Below are positions 33,901 through 45,375 of a DNA stretch of 64,000 nt, one piece after another; the stretch's first letter is position 1, and each line of letters opens with the position of its first letter. Source of the stretch: Adiantum capillus-veneris (taxonomy: Eukaryota > Streptophyta > Polypodiopsida > Polypodiales > Pteridaceae); contig CM043949.1 in the NCBI GenBank assembly GCA_014529385.2, positions 112,470,477-112,534,476 of the forward strand, in the 5' to 3' direction. The position numbers were made by a program, and so were the translations under genes. The notes under the pieces are model-generated. The model did no database searches, was not told where the DNA came from, and saw nothing but the letters and a program-made list of their open reading frames with translations.

Positions 33901-34542
33901 ATGGATGGAGCTAGGGAGGTTCCAATAGAGGAGGAACATTTAAATCCACAACCCAACCTAGATGAGAACTCTGTTGCTGAAATACCTATTAACGAGTTGG
34001 GACGCGATGAATCCAATGCGACCATACCAATCACTACCAAGGGATTAACTATGAAGGGAATCCTTAATGGTGGCACAAGGGTTATCATTGTAACTAAAAA
34101 TTACTGGGAATCTATGGGAAGACCTCATCTTGGGACTACAAACATAGTGGTAAAGATGGCCAATGGGACTGTTGTCAAATCTATTGGGATTCTAGAAGAT
34201 CTCAAGGTCAAGGTCCTTGGACACAAAATAAGGCATACCTTCATTATTATGGATTTTTCCAAGCGCACTATGTCATCTAAGATGATATTAGGACGTCCTT
34301 TAATGAGGGAAGAAAAAATGGTGCATGATTGGTCTAGAAACCATGTCTACTTGCAGTTCCAGGACTCTGTCAGTCGCGTTGATCTTGCAACTGGTCGAGC
34401 ACATCTTCTAGGAAAGGGATTTATAATTGATCATAGCTATGAAACCACAATTCACTCGGCCCCATTGCAGTATTGCGACACGTGTAAAAAAGACACTGAT
34501 ATTGGGAAAGATCCCCTTATATGGATGTTCTACCTCGTCTAA
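33901..34542 (+). pseudogene. G1 retropepsin-like protease domain
   Basis: 213 open residues. The region MKGILNGGTRVIIVTKNYW aligns with the active-site segment of the G2 protease (MAILDSGAGVAIATKEVW), but the catalytic Asp is Asn here. The second half keeps the family's IILGRP-type signature as MILGRPLMREEKMVHDW. The lost Asp and surrounding lesions indicate an inactive copy. A Ser/Glu-rich linker (about 34600-34970) follows. Confidence 0.8.
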
Positions 34543-35379
34543 CAATGTGGATTAGGTCCACCTAGTAGCAACCATAGACACTTGGGGAAATAGGGGGATG
34601 ATCTGGGTAACACATGAGGGGGAGGAAATGCCACAACTCGTACCTTTAAATATGATAGGATCAATGCATATAGCTTCTAATGACCTACCAAATGAAAGCT
34701 TCATTGACATTGGAGCTAGTAGCGTCTCAAAAGACTATAGCCCACATGATTTGGAGTCAGAATCATCAATTGAAATTGAATCTGAGGACAAAGAATCTGA
34801 GTTAAATCTTGGTGCAAATGTGGGGACAAACCATTCAAGGCCCAGTGGTACCCTAGATGAAAATCTATCCTGGAGAGGAGAAGGCACAAGTAGCGATTCA
34901 TCTAGTGACTCTTCACTGGTGGAAGGTTGTAATAAAAAATTAGACAAGAGGAGTAAGAGATATAAGAGGTGACGATATCCAGCCAATATACGTGCTAGGA
35001 TAAATGAAAAAGAAATCTACCGCGTAGAATGGCTCAAATATATGGGGCATGTGATGCACATCATAAGCTGGTAGATAATTGGGGTGAATACCTTCAAAGC
35101 GTTATGTGGTGCAGTCCACAACCCATTGCCATCGCACAAGTAGAAGCTACAGAGAAGTCAAATTTGAGTCGTACTGTAAGGAGACAACAAAATTGAGAGC
35201 TAGCTCAACAACAAAAGGAAGCGAAAAAGAAATCACAGTCCACAGAACAACAAGACCCCACAAATTTACATCCTGCACCTGAGAATTTCAAATCCTAAAC
35301 CACGGAGGAGCGTAAGGTTATATATGCAAAGGCCCAGAGAACACCTATTGATGGGATTAATGGAGTCTATGATAGACCA

Positions 35380-36115
35380 GTGATAGTTACGGAAATAGAG
35401 TTAGCATACCTAGGTGAGGAGTCCAAACCTGTTTTCATTGCCCAAGATCTAACAAAGACTGACGAATATGTACGTAAGGAGCTTCTCAAGGAATTTAAGG
35501 ATATATTTGCTTGGACATATCATGATATGAAAGGTGTTCCACCTTCCAAGGTGCAACACACAATTCCCATGAATAGCATGGCTAAACCAACCCAACAACG
35601 ACCCTACCCAATGAATCCTAAGTATGCAAAGATTGTTCAAGAAGAGGTTGAAAAGCTTGTCAAATACGGATTCATATACCCTATTGAGCACTCATAATGG
35701 GTGTCTTCAATAGTTATTGTGCCAAAAAAGAATGGGAAACTCAGAGTGTGCGTGGATCTCAAGAAGGTCAATGCCGCCACTAGGAGAGATCATTACCCCT
35801 TGCCATATTCGGAACATGTGCTTGAAAGAGTTGCAGGGAAGGAAGCATATAGCTTTTTAGATGGGTACTCTGGCTACAATCAAATCACAATTGCACTAGA
35901 GGACCAAGCTAAAACTGTTTTGATAACCGAATTTGGAGTGTTCGCATTCGTGTTATGGCTTTTGGCTTAACCAATGCCCCTACTACCTTCTAAATATTGA
36001 TAAACCCTGCTTTTAGAGAATATTTAAGGGAGTTTTTGGGAAGCTTTCTTAGATGACCTTTGTGTTTATTGTTCTTGAAAAGAACATCTATCATGTTTAC
36101 GAAAAGTGTTTGAAA
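35380..36115 (+). pseudogene. G1 reverse transcriptase
   Basis: Ty3-type RT: ELLKEFKDIFAWTYHDMKGV, then RPYPMNPKYAKIVQEEVEKL, an in-frame TAA at 35695-35697, then VSSIVIVPKKNGKLRVCVDL, RRDHYPLP, FLDGYSGYNQI. After a frameshift near 35955 it continues as AFGLTNAPTTF and the catalytic FLDDLCVY near 36050. The catalytic motif survives but the frame is interrupted several times. Confidence 0.92.
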
Positions 36116-36239
36116 GTGCAAATTGTATTACATCTCATTAAACCCTTTAAAATGCCAATTTTGGGTTAAACACGGAGTCATTTTAGGGTATATAGTGTCA
36201 AAAAATGGGATTTTCATAGATTAGAGGAAAATTAAAGCC

Positions 36240-36605
36240 ATTTCTAGTTTGCCACCACCTACAAACTATAATGGAGTTCAAAGGTTCATGGGCCATGTTG
36301 GTTATTACCAGCGGGTTATTTTAAACTTTGCCGATATAGCTTGCCCTTTGTAGACGCTTCTGATTGAGTTCCACTGGACCGCGGAGTGTGACCATGCTTA
36401 TGAGTTATTAAAAAAGGCCTTGACAAGTGATCCCATCTTATGAGTGCCTGATTGAAATGTAATTTTCCATGTGCATATTGATGCATCAAACTTTGCTATT
36501 GGATGTGTTCTAGCTCAACCAGAAGAACATAAATTGGACTACCCCATTAGCTTTGCAAGTCATCAATTAACTGATGTTGATAGAAACTACACCACTACAG
36601 AGTGG
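36240..36605 (+). pseudogene. G1 RT connection and RNase H start, truncated
   Basis: A clean RNase H opening reads FHVHIDASNFAIGCVLAQPE through SFASHQLTDVDRNYTTTE at about 36464-36600. It then jumps directly to sequence normally found at the RNase H-integrase border (GKRHVMVDHLSHIPNG), so most of RNase H is deleted. Preceding sequence (PPPTNYNGVQRFMGHVGYYQ-like) is the usual tether but contains stops. Confidence 0.82.
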
Positions 36606-38013
36606 TGTTGTGGTGAGACCCGGTAAAAGACATGTCATGGTGGATCATTTGTCTCACATACCCAATGGTGAAGCCCCTACTGGAATAGATGATGAATTCC
36701 CCGATACTTTCCTATTCCTAGTGGAGACCATGCCCGAATGGAGCGAGAAGATTGTGAACTTTTTAGTTAATGGTTTTCCACCCAAAAAGCTTCATAAGGA
36801 TATAGCTCAAAAACTATTAAAGGAATGTGAACCTTATTATCTAATTGCAGGAACTCCAAGAAACCCACATGGGTATAACCAAAGGAATTTTTTTAGGAGA
36901 ACTAACTGCTAGGAAGGTGTTGCAATCAGGCTATTGGTGGCCTACCTTATTCAAGGATGCATCACTTTTTGCAAAAGGGTGTGATGAATGCCAATGTTCC
37001 AAGATCACACAATTAAAGGATAAGATGCCCTTACATCCTATTAAAGTGACTCAACCATTTGAAAAATGGGGTTTAGATTTTGTAGGCCCAATTAGTCCGG
37101 TAGCTTGTAACACTCAATCTTGATATATTATTGTTGCCATTGACTATGTGACAAAGTGGGTGGAAGACAAGGAGACACGCAAGGCTGATGCAAGGTCAAC
37201 TTCTAAGTTTCTCTTTGAGAACATTATACATGACTTGGTTGTCCCTTTGAGATTGTGAGTGACAATGGTACTCATTTTATAAATGGAATGATAAAGGAAC
37301 TCACGATAAACTTCATGATAGCCCACCATAAGTCTACACCTTATTTTCCACAAGCAAATGACCAAGCTAAGAGAACTAACAAGACTTGAATTTCTATCTT
37401 GACCAAAACAGTGGAAGCTCATCGCACAGATTGGAATTTAAAACTGACATTAGCTCTATGGGCTTATCGTACTACTTACAAAGTGGATATTAACTGTACA
37501 ACCATTCAAAATGGTATATGGCCAAGAAGCAGTTATGACATGGGAGTTTGTAATTCCTAGTCTACAGGTAGCTTCACAAGAAGGTTGGGATGGTAACCCT
37601 TTAGTTGAGCGTTTATATATCCTTGAGAGGTTAGATGAAGAGAGACAATTTACTGTGCAAAATGCACTTGTGGAGAAAGATAGGAGAAAGAAATGGTTTG
37701 ACCATCATTTAAAGAACAACGATATTAGGTTGGGGATAAATTCCTTATGTATGGAGTGCGTAATGAGAAGAAAAAGTTGAAATATGCGAGAAAAGGACCA
37801 TATAGAGTATGCAAAATCACCTCACAAGGTACCGTTTGTGTGGAAACTCTTGATGGAGTTAAAACCATTGGATTCCTCAACGTGAGTAAATTTAAAAGAT
37901 ACTATGATCCTTTAAGACAAGAGGAGCTACGTGCCATCCATCAAAAAAAGGCAGCCAAGGCACAAGCAGAATTGAAAAAGATACAAGCTCAAGTTGAGGC
38001 TAAGGAGCGATAG
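36606..38013 (+). pseudogene. G1 integrase
   Basis: HHCC zinc-binding region with SGYWWPTLFKDA...CDECQ (about 36900-37000), then the core: PFEKWGLDFVGPI, VAIDYVTKWVE, VSDNGTHF (about 37253-37280), [16 protein letters not shown] and a C-terminal part (KGPYRVCKITSQGTVCVETLDG...FLNVSKFKRYYD) ending at a TAG/stop at 38013. Several frameshifts and stops. No chromodomain is recognised; instead a charged, Ala/Lys/Gln-rich helix (KKAAKAQAELKKIQAQVEAKE) closes the frame. Confidence 0.9.
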
Positions 38014-38124
38014 CAATGCCAATGAGAGACCAACCTTGGAGTTACACATGTATTTCAGGTTGAAACAGAGGATGATTGGCTAGACTCTGACACACTTCTA
38101 TGATACCCTATTGAGTTAAATAGC

Positions 38125-38430
38125 ACCTGTGGAAAAGTGCTATAATGCCTTATTGGACACAGATGCTAAATATAATCTGCTATCATATGGAGTGTGGTGT
38201 TAGTTAGGAAATCCATCTCTAACTGAGAGTACCATCCAAGTCAAGGAATCAACAAGAAAAAAACTACTGTTTTTGGAACATGGCACACTTATGACAATGG
38301 GATCATAGCTCAAGACTTTTTGGTCATGCCTGCTGGAACAATGGAAGGCAATATAAACCTAGGATGCAAGTGGGTGCTAGCGACTAAATGCACTATTGAT
38401 TGGGGGAGTTGGAGTGTCACAACACAGAAA
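38125..38430 (+). pseudogene. Second retropepsin-like segment, downstream of integrase
   Basis: Translation shows CYNALLDTDAKYNLLSYGVW, resembling the DTGA active site of retroviral-type proteases with DTDA instead, and about 85 residues later LGCKWVLATKCTIDWG, resembling the second half of such domains. One stop (at 38211) and one frameshift (about 38265) interrupt it. A protease domain after integrase is not the usual Gypsy order. Assignment is by pattern only. Confidence 0.55.
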
Positions 38431-38619
38431 CCAACACTTAGCCCTGCCACTCAAGCGATAGTCCCTGAGATATCACCTCCCCTGAGGAAATAAAACCCAA
38501 AACATTGCATGTCCAAGAGGTTGAACCATCTGTACCTATAGCCCAACTCTCTAGAGCTTCAACTTTGGTAGCTGAAACAAAGCATGAGACACACAAGACT
38601 CATCGTAATATAACAAAGA

Positions 38620-38980
38620 GAACATAAAAATGGGTCCCTAAAGCTTCTTTAGTGACCATTTCTGACGCTAAGAAAAAAAGCCTTGTAAGAGACACCCCAC
38701 TCGCTCCAAGAAATGTAAGATAATGCTGTGTTGGATTCCTAAACAACTATTGGAAGCCCAAGGCTACTATGAAGGGAATGCTCAAATCTGGGTTCCTAAA
38801 CGTAAATTGTGTTCTTACCTTTCACCTATAGACCCATGTGAGTCAAATCTTGTAACGATAAAGACAATTGAAGACTGTGGGAAGAGAAAGATCACAGAAT
38901 ACTATACACCTGATCCGAAGCTAGTTTGGGTACCCAAGCAAGCTTGTTGTCACTATCCCAAAAGTGCCCAAGTTGATTAA
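38620..38980 (+). pseudogene. G1 tail with W-[IV]-P-K repeats
   Basis: The reading frames around 38723-38980 carry KWVPKASL, CWIPKQLL, IWVPKRKL and VWVPKQAC at irregular spacing of about 20-60 residues. The same motif recurs in the terminal frame of element G2 (55290-56100). Function unknown. Frame broken near 38630-38720. Confidence 0.65.
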
Positions 38981-38989
38981 GACCCTTAT

Positions 38990-39829
38990 TATTCTGTTTC
39001 TTGGCTATTTCTATCCAATAAGGATTTTGTGGCGGATCTACAACTTTGAAAAGCCAGAGGGACCAGTGAAAAATGGAATTCTTGAAGTATCTGGTTTCTT
39101 TCCCCCACTTTAGGACTCCCACTACTCTGCTGCATTTCCTTACCAATTCCCCTGAGCTTCCCCCCAGACTAAGGATAGACCACGCCGGGGCTAAAAGTTT
39201 TTCATGAACCTCTACCCCTTTCCACTTTCCACCTTTCAAACCAAGTTTAGCTGCTTCTATCATATCTCTGATCATGATAGCCTAAGCTTGATCTTGTTTA
39301 GCCAAGGAGACTACAAATCTGGTCCAACGAGCTTTTGCATGGGCCATAGGGTTGAGAATTGCGAGGCCTGTCATAATAACTAATATCTAATTCTCCTAAA
39401 TGATTTTCTCATGTTAAACTGATCATTTAAAATGGAAAAATGCCAGGGAGGAAAAGCTAGATTATTGGTAAGACTAGTAGATTGGTCATAGTAGGGATCC
39501 AAAGGAGGGAAAATATGGATCCAAAGGGGGACCATCTTGAGAAGAGCAATGTGAAAGAAATGGGCTTCAAAGACCTAAGGTTCATCCCATTAAGACTTCC
39601 AAAATGCTAAGGTTTCAAATTTCAAAGGGTAAGTCGAAATGGTCAAGATTAAGGAAATTGGATGCTTTGTAATTGTACACAAAGTCTTCCTAGATCCCTA
39701 CATGGGAGGGGGCGAGCCCTAAAGGTAGGAGAAGAGAGAGAAAGAGGTGAGATATCACACACACACACACACACACTCAAAGGCTCCCCTTTACACAAAG
39801 GGCATAGTGGACACATGTCAGGTTCCTAG
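38990..39829. other. No gene recognised; flank of Copia insertion
   Basis: Unique-looking sequence with a CA array at 39759-39776. It may contain the missing 3' LTR of G1 or part of the minus-strand Gypsy remnant found beyond the Copia element, but no repeat partner was found in the window. Confidence 0.5.
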
Positions 39830-40021
39830 TGTTGGGGTATAAAGCCCAATGTGGTCGCCCAGGTAAGTGGGCGGGCCGCCAGGTATGTACACATATTCTT
39901 TTGTAAAAACCTAATAAGAACTCACTATGCTATACACATTATAGTAGAGAGAGTTCACCATATCGTCGTGCTCTTCTTCTCGCACTCTCTCTCGCGTCGC
40001 ACTTCCGCTCGTACTCCTTCA
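39830..40021 (+). repeat. 5' LTR of plus-strand Copia element
   Basis: 192 bp; contains TATAAAG at 39838-39844 as a possible core promoter. Immediately followed by the initiator tRNA-Met primer site. Confidence 0.96.
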
Positions 40022-40023
40022 AC

Positions 40024-40035
40024 TGGTATCAGAGC
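40024..40035 (+). other. Primer-binding site, initiator tRNA-Met
   Basis: TGGTATCAGAGC two bases after the 5' LTR. Confidence 0.95.
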
Positions 40036-41107
40036 TCAGATCGAGGCTCGGGGCAGCACTACAGGAGGCTAGAGTCACCAACTCAGATTAAAGTGAAATT
40101 TGACAGGCGAAGACACGGCCCCAAATCCTATGGGCGATCCCAAAGGGCTCGGTGTTCTCAGAATTTCATTCTGAGGTCATCTCGGCCACCGTTCGGCTTT
40201 GACAAAGGTCTGCGCAGGCCATTTTCGATTACGTGGTCTCGACGGGTGTAGATCCGACTCTGAAAATTTGGGGTTTTCGGCCTACGACTGCAGGTGCTGA
40301 GGATATCGACACTCCCAGAGTGTTGATTTGTGGCTGTCTACACATCGAAGGACGGCTCACAGTTCTTGGAGGCGTGTCACATACGACACGGGCGCATCTA
40401 CACACAGACTGTAGGCGACATCCACTAGTTCATCAGGTAGCTTGTGTTTTCTGCTTGATATTCCAGATTTCATCCTGACATTGCAGGTACTTCCACATGG
40501 GATGTATTGTCAGAGATGATGTATGTTTGTTGAGGGTTTGCTAGCTGTGAGTCACACAACAAACAACCGCCGCAACGGTTACAGCATACAGTGGGAAATT
40601 TGTGGATGTATGACTTTGTGGGAAGTCTATGTACTGTCAGATTTACTGCAGCCTTTGTTGAGGGTCGAGTGAGGTTTTATTGAGCTGGGGGATTCTCGAA
40701 TGTTGAGATCCTTTCGGTGATACAGGTCTTGGAGCGATCCCTCGAGCACCCTTAGATAGGCAGCAAGGATGTATTGACTATGAGTAAGACAGTTGGGATT
40801 GCATCTTTGATTTAGTGCCGTTGAGGCATTGTCGCAGTCTATGCTTACAGGACAGTGACAGATAGTACAGGTGTAGGACAGGTTTACCCGCACCTTACAG
40901 TGTCAGAGAGACAGTGTTTTTTGAGCTGTTTTTTGGTCTGTTTTTAGTACACCAGAGCCATTTTACAAAGGAGACTCTGCCAAAATTTTTGCAGAATCTG
41001 AAGCTTTCTTGGTTCATTTGACAGGTTGATATTGGTTCAAAGGTCAGTTTACAGGGGAAACTCTGCCGAATTTTTCCCAGAAAAGTAAACTACTGTGAAG
41101 CGTAGCT

Positions 41108-43279
41108 ATGGCTGGATCACAGGACACTGCTCTTTACAATATCAAGAAGCTGGATGGAACCAATTTCCCATTGTGGAAGAAGCAGATTTGGCACGTGTTG
41201 GTACAAAAGAAGCATATAAAACCTATAAAGCTCAAGGGGATAAAACCAGAAGATATGGACGAAGATGAATGGAGCGAAATGGATGAATTGGCACTTTCTA
41301 CCATTATGCTGACTTTGGCAGAAAGCGTTTACTTCAATGTAGCAGTCGAGATGTCAGCTTATCAAGCATGGTTAAAGCTGAGTGATCTTTATGAGAAGCA
41401 GAGTGCAGCTTCACAGGTATACTGGCTTAAGAAGCTTGTTGACTTGAAGATGAAAGAAGGGACACCTATGTCCAATCATCTGAATGAATTCAACACAATC
41501 TATAGTCAGTTGTCAGCTCAAGGTGTCAAGTTTGATGAAACTGTTAGAGCTATGTTCCTGTTGATCACATTGCCGGAATGTTGGCACACTTTTCGCACAG
41601 TTTTGAGTAATTCTGCACCTCCAGATGGTTTGAACATAGTAGGTGTAGAAGGAAGTTTGCTTACTGAAGAAACCAATAGAAAGACAATGGACAAAGGCAA
41701 AGGAACGGCCTTAGTTGTCAGGGGAAGGACCAAAGAAAAGTACAAAGGTGGAAAGAGGAATCAGTCTCGTAGCCAGTCCCGTAGTGCTAAAGGCAAGAGT
41801 GACATAGAATGCTACCATTGTGGCAAGAAGGGTCACATGAAAAGAGACTGCAGAGAATGGAAAGCAGAAAAAGGCAAAGCGAAAGTTGAAGACCATGGTG
41901 AGAAGAACAAGTCCTCAGTGAAGATTCAAGAAATAAATGTGACAAACACTGTTGCAGAGGATGACAGTCTAGTGTCAGGAGACATCTACTTCTTGAAGAA
42001 TACAATGGACTCAGATCTTCTTACAACATCTGATGGAAATGCACTGAGTGAATGGATTATAGACTCAGGGGCATCACTTCATGTGTCTCCAAATAAGGAG
42101 TGGTTTACCTCTTATGTGACCCCTAAAGATCATGTTCGGCTAGAAAATGGGCAGACATGTGAGATCTTAGGTGTTGGAGATGTTCAATTGAAGTTTCAGA
42201 ATGGCTCTTCTTTCACGCTGAAGAATGTGAGATATGTTCCCGCAATTACAAATAGCTTGATCAGCACCGGTTTACTTGATGATGCTGGCTACTTCACCAC
42301 TTTTGGACAGAACATGTGGAAGATATCCAAGGGTTCTATGACAGTAGCACATGGAGTAAAGTCTGGAGGACTTTACATGATTTATGTATCAAATGTCTCT
42401 AAAAATGTAATCAATGTAACCGAGCAGCCGAACGTTTCTTTGTGGCATAGCCGGTTAGGACATATGTCCAAGAAGGGAATGGAAATCTTGTCTCGTTCTG
42501 GTTATTTTCCTGGCTTTTCATTTAATGATTTTGAATTCTGTGAACATTGTCTGTATGGTAAGAAAACACAGCAGCCACATAAGCATAGAAGCAGTAGAAG
42601 AGATACACAGTTGGCACTTGTTCATAGTGATTTGTGTGGACCTATGCCTAACCTATCTCTAGGGGGAGCTTCTTACTTTATGACATTTATAGATGATTAC
42701 TTGAGGAAAGTATGGGTTTACTTTCTCAAGCACAAGGATGAAGCATTTAGTGTTTTCAAAACGTTTGTGACACTTGTGGAGAATCAGAGTGGCAAGAAGC
42801 TTAAATGCTTACGCACTGAAAATGGTGGAGAGTATGTTTCAAAGGCCTTTCAGGACTTTTGTGAGTCAAAAGGTATAAAACGTGAACTTACTGCTCCTTA
42901 CAATCCTCCTCAAAATGGTGTTGCTGAGAAGATGAATAGGACCATACAAGAGAAGGTTAGAAGTATGTTGTCTAATGCACAGCTGCCAAATGGGTTTTGG
43001 GCTGAAGCTGTACCAACAGTTGTTCATCTTGTAAAAAGATCTCCTAGCAAGGTTTTGCAGAAGGATTCAGTGCCAGAGATGGTATGGTCAGGCAAAATGC
43101 CCTCATACAAGCATCTCAGAGTCTTTGGCTGTGAGGCATATTCTCACGTTCCAAAGGAATTTAGGAACAAACTTGAGCCAAAGAGTAGAAAGTGCATCTT
43201 TCTAGGCTATGGTAATTCTGGTGAGATGGGGGTACAGACTTTGGGATCCCAAATCCAGAAAGGTTGTCCGCAGCAATGA
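41108..43279 (+). pseudogene. Copia gag, protease and integrase (first part of broken gag-pol)
   Basis: Start ATG follows a 1.07 kb leader. Gag: LYNIKKLDGTNFPLWKKQIW, then zinc knuckle CYHCGKKGHMKRDC (about residues 237-250). Protease active site WIIDSGASLHVS is intact. Integrase zinc-binding HSRLGHMSKKGME...CEHCLYGK, then core with FIDDYLRKVW, RTENGGEY (Glu where many families have Asp) and PPQNGVAEKMNRTI. Near 43230 an extra G in a G run shifts the frame, so the last residues to 43279 are out of frame. In an intact copy this is one polyprotein with the RT part downstream. Confidence 0.94.
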
Positions 43280-45089
43280 TGTTCACTTTAATGAATCCAA
43301 ATATCATTCTAAACCAGAGAGGGTTGAGGAGATTAGAAGAGTTGTCTTCCAAGAAGATGGACCTGCACGTGCAAGACAAAATGTCAGGGCTCAAGAGGAG
43401 CAAGGACAGGATAGAGTGGAACCACAGGTTGTGGCTGAGCCTGAGCCACCTATTGTGCGTAGATCTGGACGTGTCACGCGACCTCCTGATAGGTTTGTTC
43501 CATCTATGAACTATGTCATGCTGACTGATTGCAATGAGCCTTCATGTTACAAGGAAGCAGTGCAAATGAAGGACTCCGGGAATTGGCAATTGGCCATGCA
43601 GTCAGAGATGACAGCTCTGCATAAAAACTAGACATGGAAGCTAGTTAAATTACCACGGGGCAAAAAGGCTCTAACTTGTAAATGGGTTTACAGGTATAAG
43701 ATCATCGCTCATGATAGTCAGCCAAAGTACAAACCAAGGCTTGTTGCCAAGGGCTTTAAGCAAGAACAAGGCATTGACTTTGATGAACTCTTCTCTCCGG
43801 TGGTCAAGATGACTACATTGAGATGCTTTCTTGCATTGGTTGCCATATTAGATTTGGTGTTGCACCAAATGGATGTCAAGACAGCGTTCTTGCATGGTGA
43901 TTTAGACGTGGAAATTTACATGCAACAGCCAGAAGGGTTTGTTGAGAAAGGCAAGGAAGATTGGGTATGCCAGTTGTTAAAGAGTCTTTATGGCTTAAAA
44001 CAATCACCGAGGGCATGGTACCATAAATTCCACAAGTTTATGCTTTCTCAAGGCTACAAACGTAGTGAGTTCGATCACTGTCTATATACAAAGAAGGCTA
44101 AGGATGGCGGTTGGCTGATCCTTATTTTGTATGTGGATGACATGTTGATTGCTGGCAAGCACTTGGAAGAAATTTCAGCTTTGAAGTCAAAGATGGCAAA
44201 ATCGTTTGACATGAAAGACATGGGTGAGGCAAGTCATATACTTGGTATGCGCATTGAGAGAGACAGATCAAAGAAGTTGATTTGGTTATCTCAAACAGAG
44301 TATATTGACAAGGTTTTGCAACGTTTCAATATGGAGAAGGGAAAGGCATTGAGTGTTCCATTGCCACCATATGTGGAACTTAGCAAACAAGATTGTCCTG
44401 TGTCTCAGGAAGAACATGCTGAAATGGATAAGATTCCATATGCGTCTGCAGTGGGTAGTTTGATGTATGCAATGATTGCTACTCACCCAGACATTGCATT
44501 TGCAGTGGGAGTAGTAAGTCGATACATGTCAAACCCAGGCAAGAAACATTGGGAGGCAGTGAAAGGAATATTGAGATACCTGAAAGCTACAAAGAGTATG
44601 CATATATGCTATGGGAGTCAGGAGCTAAGTGTAAAGGGTTTTACAGACTCAGATTATGCAGGTGACTTAGACAACCGAAGGTCTACGTCAGGGTATGTCT
44701 TTACATTGGCTGGTGGAGCAGTATCATGGCGTTCTAGATTACAAGATTGTGTTACTCAGTCTACTACAGAGGCTGAATATGTTGCAGCATCAGAGGCATG
44801 CAAAGAATCAATTTGGCTTAATCGACTAGTAACAGATTTGGGAATCAAAGAAGAGATGCCTGTGTTATATTGTGATAGTCAAAGTGCTATACAATTGGCT
44901 CGCAATCCAGTTTATCACTCAAAGACAAAGCATGTGGATGTGAAGTATCATTTCATCAGGGAAATTCTCGAGGATAAGCAACTTCAGCTTGTCAAAGTTC
45001 ACACCACAGAAAATCCTGCTGATCTACTTACAAAAGGACTTCCCTCAGAGAGCTTTGCGCATTTTCGCAAGCAGTTAGGTGTAGGGTAG
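43232..45089 (+). pseudogene. Copia integrase end, reverse transcriptase and RNase H
   Basis: Continues the polyprotein in the shifted frame (GYRLWDPKSRKVVRSNDVHF, then the RPPDRFVPSMNY motif). An in-frame TAG at 43629-43631 (HKN-stop-TWKLV) interrupts it just before RT; the same frame then stays open to 45089. RT has CKWVYRYK, VAKGFKQEQGIDF, MDVKTAFLHGDL and catalytic YVDDM. RNase H has FTDSDYAGD, QSTTEAEYVA, CDSQSAI and TKHVDVKYHF. Ends LLTKGLPSESFAHFRKQLGVG. Apart from the two lesions the domains look intact. Confidence 0.95.
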
Positions 45090-45178
45090 TACATCACTTC
45101 TCTACATCTCTTGTATATTAGCTTGTATAGTAGCTTCTCTCACACTTAAAGTACCACATTGGACTTTAAGTGGGAGGT

Positions 45179-45370
45179 TGTTGGGGTATAAATCCCAATG
45201 TGGTCGCCCAGGTAAGTGGGCGGGCCGCCAGGTATGTACACATGTTCTTTTGTAAAAACCTAATAAGAACTCACTATGCTCTACACATTACAATAGAGCG
45301 AGTTCACCATATCGTCGTGCTCTTCTTCTCGCACTCTCTCTCGCGTCGCACTTCCGCTCGTACTCCTTCA
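45179..45370 (+). repeat. 3' LTR of plus-strand Copia element
   Basis: 192 bp, about 97% identical to the 5' LTR; preceded by the purine tract ending at 45178. Confidence 0.96.
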
Positions 45371-45375
45371 CCTAG

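Larger units (their letters stand above)
29175..39000 (+). mobile_element. Decayed Gypsy (Ty3-type) retrotransposon G1
   Basis: Plus-strand remnants in the order gag, zinc knuckles, protease, reverse transcriptase, RNase H, integrase, which is Gypsy order, followed by extra segments (a second retropepsin-like stretch and W-V-P-K repeats). Nearly every domain has stops or frameshifts. LTRs could not be paired: the left limit is taken from the decayed primer site and the right limit from the last W-V-P-K motif, so both are approximate. About 1-2 kb of leader (29175-30980) has no recognised coding. Confidence 0.82.
39830..45370 (+). mobile_element. Copia LTR retrotransposon (plus strand), complete, recently inserted
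   Basis: Two 192 bp LTRs (TGTTGGGG...CTCCTTCA) differ at about six positions by eye. CCTAG flanks both ends (39825-39829 and 45371-45375). Primer site TGGTATCAGAGC at 40024-40035 and purine tract (TTTAAGTGGGAGG) before the 3' LTR. A gag-pol region of about 4 kb has Copia order. One frameshift and one nonsense codon disable pol. Total length 5541 bp. Confidence 0.97.

Noticed and set aside
39938-40050. tRNA-like gene near GGTATCAGAGC
   Set aside because: This is the primer-binding site complementary to initiator tRNA-Met, not a tRNA gene; no cloverleaf found.
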